NCBI GenBank assembly: GCA_004794655.1 | Contig: SMMW01000575.1 | Span: 11,049,001 to 11,113,000, forward strand | Origin: Marisa cornuarietis | Taxonomy: Eukaryota; Mollusca; Gastropoda; Architaenioglossa; Ampullariidae | Length of the DNA: 64,000 nucleotides | Reading direction: 5' to 3' | Shown here: positions 35,901 to 45,908 of the stretch, piece by piece | Position numbering within the stretch: position 1 is the first letter of the stretch | Layout: the number at the start of each line of letters is the position of its first letter | The notes under the pieces: generated by a model | What the model saw: the letters and a program-made list of their open reading frames with translations, nothing else | What the model was told of the DNA's origin: nothing | Databases searched by the model: none | Position numbers and translations under genes: made by a program

Positions 35901-38900
35901 AAAACGGAACTCAAAGACAGCTCCTCGCTGGACCCATGAGAGATGATCAAATTTCTAGAATGACGGTGATAGCAGTCTGTCGGTAGGACAACCATGTCAT
36001 CGGTGAGTGCACTTGGGGGTCTTGCATGTCTACTCGCGTGCAATTGACTGCTTGAGAGTGCGTGCACGTCTGCTTATGTTTATGGTGCGTGTGCACGTGT
36101 GTGTGAAACCGCATGCGCTGTTGCATCCACGATTGTGCATGCATCTGTGTGCATGCACTTAATACTGGAGCTCCTTAACTGACGTGTTGCACGGTTACAG
36201 TCCTGAAAATGCTCAACGGCGTGAAAGAAGTCTTACTCACTCTTTCTGATGGCGACTAGTCAACGTGGCGATTATATCATCGCTCAGTTGCTCTATCAAT
36301 ACAGTGGGTGGTATCCGTGTGTCCGGCCTTACTTTTACAATAATTGTCTAATAGTCAGGACGAACTGCCTCACCTTGTTTTTCTGGTAGTAGTCAGTCAG
36401 GTCGACGAAGGCAACGTCGTGACACTCGGAAATGCTATATAGATTGATGAAGTGTATCCAGGGGAGAGTACTAATGCAGCGTTTCAGCAACGACATGGTC
36501 ACCACTTCGCCACAGAACCATATTTGTCTGCACATGAAGTTTTGTTCACATGAAGAAATCTCGACGACACAGGATTCGTTTAGTAAATATGAAGTTAAAA
36601 TTAAAAAAAATTAATATTAAAATGAAATATCTGAATAAGATAAAAAATTTAGTATTTTAAAATTACTCATCTTTTATTTATCTTTATTTTTGTATCTTTA
36701 TCACAGGAAGTTGTATGATTTACGTTTAGTCGTTATTCAATGACCAAAATCGCTGTCACTTTGTCATCATCGTTGTTGTTATGGCGGCGTTGAGATTACG
36801 AGTTTCCAACCTAGAAAGAGGATTATCGGTCATGGCCTCAGACCTCGTCGCCTCAAGTCCGCATAACCATTTCACCTTTTTATTCCCCCCTCCACCCTCT
36901 AATCACCACCCCGATCCATCAACGAAACGCAGCCCCGTTTTGTTTTTAAAGGAAGAAATGCCACCATTAGTACGCCCTGAGCTCTGACCTCATCGACTTG
37001 AAGGCCGTGGGCAGGTCAAGGTCGGGCGTGTTGAGGACAGCCTCAAAGAGCGAGGGCGTGAAGAGTATCCGAGTGATGGCGTTCGCCTGCAGGTACTTGC
37101 ACAGCAACGGAGGGTCGTAGATAACGGTGTTGGGCAATGGGTACATTGGGATACCTGAACAAAGTAAACCTTTTTCTTATTTTCCGATAGCCGACAGACT
37201 GGGTGGGTGGCTGACTTGATTGATGAAGTTATAAATTGGTTGACTGGCTGACTAATTGATTAACTAATATTTCTTTTTCTTTTATACAAGGATTAGGGTG
37301 GGATTTCACATCATAGATGAGGCAGAAAATAAGCACTATTCTTCTTTAGGACACTGGAAGTTATATAAACTGTTTCCGACGTATGTGTGCGTGCATGTGT
37401 GCTTGCGTGCGTGTATGATGAGGTAAATTATAGAATCGCAGCATCGACACGGTACGTCACTGTAGTCTTATTAAAACTGAAATCAAAGGTCAAGTAAAAT
37501 GTGACCTTTAAGAAGGGGTCTCAGCATCTCCCAGACGAAGAAGATGTTGCAGGCCTCCCTGTCGTCATCTTGGTACGGGAACAAGACGTGCCGCGCGTGG
37601 TAGGAGAACACGGCCCCGCGGTGCTGGCACTGGATGCCTGCAACCCACAGCGGGCCCAACATGGCCCGAAGAGAGTACAACATGGCACGGCACGTTTACA
37701 GCAATCAGTGAGGCTGATGACGACCTCGCACACCCAGCAGCTCTGCAGTCTGGCACCTGTGTTTCTTTTTTTCGGTCCCCAGCACACGCACGCACGCACA
37801 TACACTCACACACGCACACACAAGTACATGCATGCATGCACAATTCATACACAGTTGATAAAGTTTACTGGATTGTCTCTGATCGGGAATCCACACATAA
37901 TACAAACTGCTTCTACCGATCACTTGTACCTTTAGAGTGCAGTAATCGTACAACCTGAGTAACAGAAATAGAAAAGAGACGCAGTGACTTCATGTAAGCT
38001 ACAAGAAAGATCAGGTACCTTTGGGTTTTCCCGTGGTTCCAGAAGAGTAGACGACAAATGCCAGGTTGTCGAGATGCACGGATGGTGGTACAAACCTTGG
38101 AGACGTAAGCTTAATCATGGTTTCCTCCCAACCCTTGTGCAGTACAAGAACCTTGATTTTATCTGCAGACAGGTACAACCCAGTTTCTCTCTTGATAAAA
38201 AAAATCTCGTTTCTTCTGCCATTTATTCTTACCACTAAAGTATTAAGGACTGGGGTGTGGTGGACTATTGTGGTACAGAGAATGAGAGTTATAAAATGTG
38301 GATACGAGTTTAACAAGATCATGTGATTATAAAGAGAAACCAGGATGATTCGCTAGACAAGAAGTAAATGGCAAGAGATTTCAACCAACCCACTGCACTT
38401 TTCAGTTTGGATTCAAACTCTGGCGAGGAGACCACTACTACAGGTAGAGCGTCTTCGAGCACCGACTGCAGCATGTGTGACGGGTAAGTAGTGTCCAGAG
38501 GCAAGTAGGCAGCACCTTTACAGAAATATAATCAGGTCTCATCACAGCATAATTTCAAAACACTGCAATGTGTATGTTTGGGCAAAATACATATAGAATT
38601 CAGCCTCTCATTTGATTTTATCGCCATAACAATGAAGCTTGTGTTGAACTGACTCTAGAACTAAAACAAAATAAAATACAAGACCAGAAATGCAGACAAT
38701 AAGAGGAGTTAGGTGAAGATGAGTAAGCAGAAGACGAAAGAAAGAAGAAAAAGAAGGAAATAAATCAATCACCAGCTTTGAGGATCGCGATGTATGTGAT
38801 GACAAAGTCTACAGTCTTGTCCATGCAGATGCCCACACAGCGATCCGGAGCTGCCCCCTTCTGCTGCAGGGTTGCAGCCAGGCGGTCACTCCAGACGTCC

Positions 38901-39867
38901 AGCTCACCGAAGGTTACCGTTCGGTCCTCGAAGATGCTGACCACGGCCACCTTGTCCGGGGTGGCCATGGCTTGTCGCTGGAACATCTCGTGCAGCAAAC
39001 CTTCATTCTCGTACTCCATGCTGGGGGGAACGTCCTCTACAACAACCCCCATGTATGTTAACAACAGAATCATCACGTAGGAACGCTCAGCGGAAAAACA
39101 TTATGATGCACATAAACTACACGTAAAGGAAAATGATTAAAAATTACAATGTAGAAACTCCATGCACAAGATGATTACAATGTACGAACTCTTAAAAGAG
39201 GATTTTAATGTAGAAACTATTTGCAAAAGATGTTTTAGATTATAATATTAAAGTCCATGTAAAAGATTATCATAATGTAAGAATTATATACAAAAGATTA
39301 TTATTATCAAGGAACCCCAAATCAATCACACATTGTAGAAAACAATTAAACTCACACAATGTAAATGTAAATGTAAAGGCAAAGCAATAATGATAAATTA
39401 ATAAACATAATCATGACAAACACCAGACAGGGATGCGAGCATTTAGCTAAGCTCAGGCCTATTCCCTAGAGTTGTAAAGAGTCGCAATATAGCCAAGGGT
39501 GGAATGTATCTTTCATTAAAGACAAGCTTAGGAAAGGATGAACTGGACACCGTTTTCAAACTAAGGTCGAAGCTAAGGTGTACTGTCCATTCTTGGACAG
39601 TTAAACTGTTTGGCCTTGCAATGAGGCTGACTGAGACGGACCGAAAGTGTCGTCGTGAGCCTCTCGCTGGACATTTCTCTTTCACCTACTTTACTGAAGA
39701 TGCCCATCAACTGACCACGTAACTGTCGGGCTGTCAGGATCACGTGATTTCATACCGTTCTCCTCGCTGTGCGCCTCCACTGCCGTCCCGTTTTCTCGCC
39801 ACACGAACCGTCTCCGATGGCTGCCATGGCGCTGGGGCATTATCAACCTCTCCTTCCTCTTGTGCAT
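23573..39867 (-). CDS. NRPS-like A-T-R-SDR reductase (ATRR-type)
   Basis: 26 minus-strand exons, all in phase, give 1,335 residues from the ATG at 39867. Exons: 39756-39867, 38773-39036, 38390-38515, 38019-38162, 37506-37637, 36989-37154, 36374-36527, 35774-35884, 35157-35375, 34380-34576, 33748-33939, 33236-33457, 32146-32281, 31840-32005, 31153-31268, 30910-30995, 30375-30541, 29513-29738, 29155-29226, 28532-28618, 27965-28131, 26766-26974, 25309-25449, 24926-25018, 24036-24194, 23573-23716. Domains: adenylation about 45-560, carrier about 565-640 with Ser608 for phosphopantetheine, thioester reductase about 700-1060, classical SDR about 1090-1335. Fungal ATRR has this order: it activates glycine betaine, loads it on the carrier, and reduces it to the aldehyde and then choline. 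Substrate here is inferred. The 27965/26974 junction and the first exon are the least certain joins. Confidence 0.82.
25485..26063. mobile_element. Palindromic MITE, copy 1
   Basis: A long imperfect palindrome of about 580 bases in the intron between the first two SDR exons. The termini read TTTAAAGACCAACCTGAATGG and its complement. Inner landmarks such as CCGTTAATTAATTATCC and CAGTGTACTACGTCACAC recur inverted on the other arm, and the centre holds a GA/CT tract and a palindromic core. It has no coding capacity. A diverged second copy is at 58475-58915, so it is a mobile family. Confidence 0.8.
27965..32281 (-). other. Thioester reductase (R1) block
   Basis: Nine exons encode an extended-SDR thioester reductase of the Lys2/carboxylic-acid-reductase type. 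The NADPH-binding loop is LLTGATGFLG (residues 704-713). IVHAAANVNLAYPYS, YISTN and the catalytic pair Tyr877/Lys881 in GYSQSKWVAE follow. The second half contains TPVDFVA and the C-terminal helices. The chemistry expected from the family is NAD(P)H-dependent reductive release of the carrier-bound thioester as an aldehyde. No condensation domain is present, so no peptide is made. Confidence 0.88.
29068..29154 (+). mobile_element. SINE 3' fragment
   Basis: Matches the 3' part of the SINE at 14105-14329, from GTACTCCGGTTTCCT through GGTGGAAGCACTTTCCTACT to an (AACC)n tail. The tail ends exactly at the border of the exon at 29155-29226, whose minus-strand splice donor is the complement of the tail. 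Confidence 0.75.
32420..32560 (+). mobile_element. Old LINE 3' tail
   Basis: GGCGCTATACAAATGCGCTTAA followed by AT-rich sequence is typical of the 3' end of CR1/L2-type LINEs in invertebrates. It lies in an intron of the NRPS-like gene. No coding remnant is visible. Confidence 0.35.
33236..33939 (-). other. Thiolation (carrier) domain block
   Basis: Two exons encode the end of the adenylation domain (TTGKLDKKALP) and the carrier domain. The carrier site is split by an intron: FFDMGG ends exon 33748-33939 and HSLLATEL begins exon 33236-33457. They restore the consensus G-H-S with Ser608 as the phosphopantetheine attachment residue. A host phosphopantetheinyl transferase would be needed to activate it. 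Confidence 0.88.
34380..39036 (-). other. Adenylation domain block of the NRPS-like gene
   Basis: Nine exons cover the AMP-forming domain (about residues 38-542). Core motifs seen are ILKAG-AYLPLD (A2 region), VVYSSGTTGKPKG ending at residue 216 (A3), YRTGD (A7) and VKIRGYSIEVQAVE (A8). TTGKLDKKALP holds the A10 Lys (Lys551, in the following exon). Aligned by hand to GrsA, the FDASVWEM segment reads NIFFVWEM at 246-253. The Asp that normally binds the substrate amino group is therefore Ile247, flanked by Phe248 and Trp251. Phe291, Trp318 and Cys320 fall at other pocket positions. This argues against a free alpha-amino acid and fits a quaternary ammonium acid or other carboxylate. Confidence 0.85.
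39756..39867 (-). other. Predicted first coding exon of the NRPS-like gene
   Basis: The open frame begins after an in-frame TAA near 39963. The first ATG is at 39867 and a second at 39840. It ends at a donor AACG^GTATGA whose spare G pairs with AG at the next acceptor to make Glu. The residues are basic and show no domain, so this exon rests on splice phase alone. An acceptor at CTACAG near 39913 could make this a second exon instead. Confidence 0.5.
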
Positions 39868-40419
39868 CGTGGACTCCTTTAAACTGCTTCTTGTGCTACG
39901 AGAAGATAAGTCCTGTAGACGTTCTTGTTCCACGAACAGACGGCAAGGCAAAAATTTTAATATTTCGCCACTCAGTCTCGTGTATCGTTAGATTTGCCTA
40001 GCACCAAACGTGCTTCAAAGCCCCTTCCTTTCTCGTTGCCTTTCACCACTGCTAAAGACTTCGCCAATCCGTGAGGACTACGTCTTGAAGACACAACAGT
40101 CATAAAACTTATCACGTTCAATCGTTTTTAAATCAATTTATTTTAAAAAATTCACTCATTCCTGCTATAACAGGTTATTGTATGGCACTCTGTATAACTT
40201 TTGACATTTGAACAGGCCACTGTTCTGTCCCATTGTACCACAACATACAATTCCAAGGTTAGGCCATTTTTCTTTCGTGATGCACTGTGTTCTATCCACC
40301 ATAGGTTTCCTGAATGATCTTCTTAATTTCCCAAAATCGCCAGGAAATGAAGTCGTAGGAATAAGCTCAAGGAGAATGATTCCGGGCTCTCTGATGTCGA
40401 TGCTGTCATCTGCAGTCTC

Positions 40420-40641
40420 TTATATAGACGCTTCCGCCCTCACGACCTCTTCGTGCTCACGCAACAGCGCGTACCAAAAGCCTCTTCGGCTACAGATCTC
40501 TGACAAGGATGCATCCACCCGGCGTAAGTTACGAGGCTGGAGACAAAAGAACTCAAAGGAAAACTGCGTGCGGTAGGCACTTAAAGTCTCGTCATGCACG
40601 CTCTCCTCCCTAATAGCTTCAGACTCAATGTCGCCAGTCCT
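40420..40641 (-). other. Unidentified open frame, possible exon
   Basis: Seventy-three codons are open on the minus strand between TAG and TAA. The composition looks protein-like (EFFCLQPRNLRRVDASL, RRGFWYALLREHEEVVRAEA). There is no in-frame ATG, so it would need an upstream exon. A possible donor after LREHEE (GAG^GTCGTG) has the phase to reach the CTACAG acceptor near 39913, which would make it an upstream exon of the NRPS-like gene. The opposite strand is also open here. I recognise no family. Confidence 0.25.
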
Positions 40642-43238
40642 CTAGCGCCAGTGACAGCGAATCTTAAGGTGGAGAACATGTTTACAAGTCATTTAATTCG
40701 ATTTATTCCCATGTGCGCCAGCAGAAGGGGAAAACTGTCGCTTATACCCAACAGGGCGGGTTCAGTTAAAAAAAAATAAATCCATGACCGCGAAATCCTT
40801 GCTCGGTTCCTTGCGTTTCCGGGTGTTTATCGCATTCGCCCCGAAGCGACATTTTTTTCTGTACAGAGGAGCGCAGGAAAGGAGAAAAACAGAATCAGGG
40901 TGACGGAACGTGCAGGTACTCGAGACAGCGCGGGATTTGACTAAATATTACTGACCGAGTATTGAGTGATCTCTGGTCAGACAAACACCCTGTACTGGCG
41001 AAATCAGATACAAATGTAGCGATGTGTACGGCTTAGGACTAGTACCAGCAGAACTGGATGCACATCCGTTCTCTGCGTGAGTTAAGACGACAGAGGCTAA
41101 ATTTCTGAGACTGCAAAACTCAGAAAAGATTCTGTGACACTTATTAGTGACCTTTGTGAACTGAGAGATTTAACAGCGAACAATGAATTACTGAAAATTC
41201 TAGCTTAACCCACCATCGCAATGCTCCACGTCATATCTTTCTAAATAATTACAGTGATTTATAGAAAAAACTAGACTATCGTTGAGGACTCCGACCATAC
41301 CTGACAACAGAACACGCAGCTGTCCATACATTGTTAACCTAAATATAAGGAAATATTCAGCCTAGTTTTTTTTTCTTTTTATCTACCATCAGGTGTTATT
41401 TCGGCTACTTATCTTTCTCTAGCTGATAGCATTCCTGTCAAATAATATACACGACACAGTATAGTGCCCTACCGTGTCGAACACGTTGATAAAAAATCTG
41501 TGCATTGTTTTACATGGTACTGTAAAAATATAGTCTCACCACTCATTAGCAGTTCCGTTTTTTCTTAATACTTTCCTCGTATTACTATCAGATACGCACA
41601 GATACCGCCGCTGATAACAGCATAAATTCAGTGACATGAAAGTTTTTTGTCAGCCAATGACAGAAACGAGATTTTGCCATAATATTTCTCCAAAAGATTT
41701 TGTCAATTCCACAAAAATTTAGGTCATATCGCGACATGACAGTTTCTACAGACGCTGTACATAAGTACATAAGTATTAAAAATAAAGGCTTCCGAGACAA
41801 TCAGGACATCATCTTTGAATGGGTACCTCACTCCACAGAGAGATGGGAAAGGTAAGGCTCCCCTCACATAAAAGTTTGGCCCGAGAAAAATTAGGTCTCC
41901 AACACCTCATTCCCCAGCAAGCTAGCAAGAAGACGATCTTTGCCTCTTTTTTACCACCTCAAATATTCGTTTCCCAAGTCATTCGTGAACTTAGTGCTAA
42001 AAAATGGAAGAAAGATATCATACAATTTCAGTCTGTTACAATGACTCCCAACCACTTTGATTCAATATTTCTTTCAAATCGAAGACATCACTTAAAAAAA
42101 AAAAAAACTATGAAAACGTTCCTGTACTCAGAGGTGGTAGGTAACTCGTACGAAAAAACAGTCCAGAAATTGTGCATATTTCGCAGTCTCCAGTCTGATG
42201 TAACGATCAGACAGTTATAAGAAGAAAAAAATGCTAGGTTTGAATTGTCAAAGGCGTGTCTCGGGTAGACATGACGACAACCGATTAGAAACTGGTCGAC
42301 AGAAAACTGTTGTTCTCGTTAACTCAATTAGACGCCAAAAAGCAGCGCTCACAGGTGTACAGCAAGGTGTTCCTCACGCCGGCTCGAAGCAGTAAAGCAT
42401 CGCTAGCTGAGACGTCGATCGCCGCACCTGAGGAAAACTCTTCTTCACCCCTTCCTTGCCTTTAACCCTTTTGAATCAACGACTTTAACCTTTCTGCTGT
42501 CGAATGTGATTCCACCTCGGTGACCGATTTGATCTTTCACAACTGGGTACAATAAGATGCCTTCAGTTAACTAAAACTTCCAAGAGTTCTCACGCACGCG
42601 CGTCCGCAAACACGCATAAATATATATAACTCACCAACTATCATTTACTTGAAACAACTGTTATTTAATGTCTATCTACAAATATGTATTGCAGATGATT
42701 TTTCCGTTAGTAGCTGTTGGATATATATATATAGAGAGAGATTTTTTGTCGAATATATATATATATATATTTATGTTTCCTATCCATAAAATGGATGGGT
42801 TTTAGTTTCAAACATTTCATTCGCTCCTCCCACTGAGTTCAAGTTGTTTGGGGTTTTCAGCCGCTCAGTTTAGATTCAAGCTTTTAAAATCACAATATTG
42901 TGGGTTCTATCGGCCTGTCACAGAAATGTATTAATGTTATTGCTATCTACTTACCGTTCTGAAGAGAACTATACTAATATTATCATAAACTTCATCCTTG
43001 ATGTTAAGAAACTGCTTTCACTATTTGTGTCACATTTTAAGCGTGTAAAACTGTGTCACTGGCATTCGATAATATGTAATGATGAACTATCACCTTTCAT
43101 ATGTCTGCTTTATCTATAAGATTTCTTATGCGATGAAATCTTCTGATGACGTCAGTTTCCGACTCCCATCCTTTCTCCCTCTCCCAGCAAATTTTCTCTA
43201 CGTGATTTACCCACGTTTCTGCGCGTTGAGAAACACTG

Positions 43239-43239
<1 letters not shown>

Positions 43240-43287
<48 letters not shown>
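43240..43287. repeat. (GT)n microsatellite
   Basis: Perfect GT dinucleotide run of about 48 bases. A similar tract follows at 43813-43854. Confidence 0.95.
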
Positions 43288-43290
<3 letters not shown>

Positions 43291-43810
43291 TTTACCGCCG
43301 ATATGCTGGTATAAGTGTTTTTGGTTTTTTTTTTGATGATCACCGATAGTCCAAATACCCTCTTGAAGTGACCTCAAAATATCAGGTTTATTGTGAAGAG
43401 CCAATCTTTAGCACGAAATGCCTCCGTGATGGTTGGGACAGCAAAGAAATCACTGGGTACCTCAGAATCAAAGTCGATATCTAATTACTCCCTCTTCTCG
43501 CTGCCGGCATCTGGAACCGCATAGACACACAGCGCACACAGGGGAATTAAAATGTAGGGCTCTCGATCACGCTGCCTAGTACTGCGTCCTTCCAGCTTCC
43601 CCACTTTCTGCACCCGTTTATCTTCCAACTACTTATATGGGGGTTCGAATAATTGTATCTCATACCGGATGGGAGCGTGCAAGATGCCTGTGATAAAGAT
43701 GGTGATTATTTCGCGCGCGTTCGCATGTACGACGGCGTGTGTTGCATGAGCTGTTAGAGCGCGAAGATGACTGTGATGATCATGGTGATAATAATGGTTA
43801 TGAATACGTG

Positions 43811-43858
<48 letters not shown>

Positions 43859-45636
43859 GATGCACGCGCATTATAGATTAAATAGAGATACGTATTTGTG
43901 AGACGAACATGATAAGGCTCTGTTATTTGGAGATCATTCCTAGTGGTTGAGTTTAGAGTAGATGAAAGTCGATGAAAAGGAGGGTGAGCAGGGAGCCTGG
44001 CGAGTACTGATGGGGGGTGGGTGTGGAGAATGTGCCTCTGTGACGTGTGTGAATGTGGCGTAACTGAGTTGAAGTGAAGTGGCTTTGCGTGTCTGTGAAC
44101 GTGCTGTGACTTTGTGTGTAGATGTGATGAGCTGTTCTTGTTAAGATTTTGTTTTTTTGTTTTCTTTAGCCTCTTGAAGATGATCAGAATAAAAATATCT
44201 CGTATCATAAAAACAAGCCTTCAAAATAACAACACTACTGAGCTAACTCTGAAACAACTCCTGCCATCAACTCAAACAAGCATTAATGAAAAAACATTTT
44301 GTAGCGCAAAGCAGATACAATAAAACAGTGTCGATAGCTTTTATTCAAGAGATGCTCGAGCTAGCAGCAAGTAAATAGCTGAGAAAAACAATAAACCGTC
44401 CAGCCAAACGTACACGGAAAAATAACCATGATGGCTAGAAACCACACGACATCGTGAAAAATAGTTATATATTAGCAATAAAATCGCACTGGAAATAAAC
44501 CTGACAGGTATGCAAACATACTCGCATGCATTGGGTATAAGCACAGAGATGTCTACAAAAATTCATAGAACAGTGGGCAGCAAGAAATCAGCGAGGAAAC
44601 AAACAAGAAAAAAGCTCACTGGCGTGTGATGACAGGTGTCCCCAGCTCATGACGTAATCTTTCTCAATCCACGACGACAGTTAATGCGTTGAGAAAACAA
44701 GCAACAGTCGAGGGAGTATGAAACCGCACATTGGCGACTGAGACAAGATCCCACATTCGGGGTTAGGACAGCGGCCTTGAACCGTGAAAACAAAGGACTA
44801 AGATAAGTTTCAACGAACAGAATGGATTCAACACATACCGATGTACTTTGGCATCAAGTAAACAGGTTTACCTATAAATATCATCAGGAACGCTAGTCAT
44901 ATTTCTGTTGATTCTCGATCCACTCAAACATGATGCTCCTTCTACTACTGTGCGCCTAGAGGCCGCTGTTAACCGGACAAAGGTCAACGAACGTTCGACG
45001 GAGACTGGCAAAGTTTTAGTTAACGCTTACAGAAACTTGTTCAAACATTCGTCCTCGTTTGTCTGGTTAAAAACAGCATAGAAACCAGTTAGCTTTACCC
45101 TCCTGATAGTAAACCGTCTCGTGCGTAAGCTTCATCGTAGGTCACAGAAAATGGTACAGGCAAGCAAAGTTTTACATTTGAGGCTATGAACGCAAAGAAA
45201 AAAATCCTCTTTTGCGTTTTTTTTTTTAAATTTATGAATCGATGTCTTTAACTTCAGTTCACAGCGATTTGTGTTTGTCCAGGTGCAGACACATAGTAAA
45301 TATTTAAGATAAATGAATGTATAGAACATAAAGCCAGCCGCTCTGACTGTGTGACAAAAAGTAATCATTCATACAACATTCAAGCAGCAGCGCAGATGCA
45401 TCTCCCTCTCGCTCTCGACCACACGAAGTTCAATGATCAACAATTTGTTATCTTATCCTTTATTGTCAACGCTGTCACTCCGCTCTAGTGATGAGCGCTG
45501 GGTGCGAAAGGTACTTCTTTTCTAGGTCATCAGTCAATCAGCTCGAGCCATGCTTGCTATACCGGGAGCTGTGTCCTTTAACATACACTTAGCGCTTCAT
45601 GCCAGTTTGGTGAAAAAACGTACACGCAAGCGTGCC

Positions 45637-45908
45637 CTGGGGTCAGTTGCACAACACGTTTCTAAACCTTAAAACTGTTCTAAAGAAGTAAAATATCTTT
45701 TCTGCCATTTAGATGCATTGCACAAGAACAGACACAAAATTGTACTGACAGGATGGAAAATCAGACTTAAACAACTTTATCATACTTAAAGAAGTTTTAG
45801 TTTACAAAATTCTAAAATTGTGGTGTGCACTTTAAACTGATTATCTAAAAAGATTTAAGGCCTAAAAGTGTGTATAAAATTAGAAATGTGTTGTGCAACT
45901 GGCCCCTG
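45637..45908. mobile_element. Non-autonomous DNA transposon (TIR element)
   Basis: About 272 bases bounded by inverted termini. The left starts CTGGGGTCAGTTGCACAACA, and the complement of the right end starts CAGGGGCCAGTTGCACAACA. The match continues through TTTCTAA, about 27 bases in all. The interior is AT-rich and non-coding. The superfamily is undetermined and no clear target duplication was identified. Confidence 0.65.

Noticed and set aside
40208..40576. Plus-strand open frame of 122 codons
   Set aside because: No recognisable domain. The minus strand of the same segment has a more protein-like composition, so this is probably its shadow or chance.
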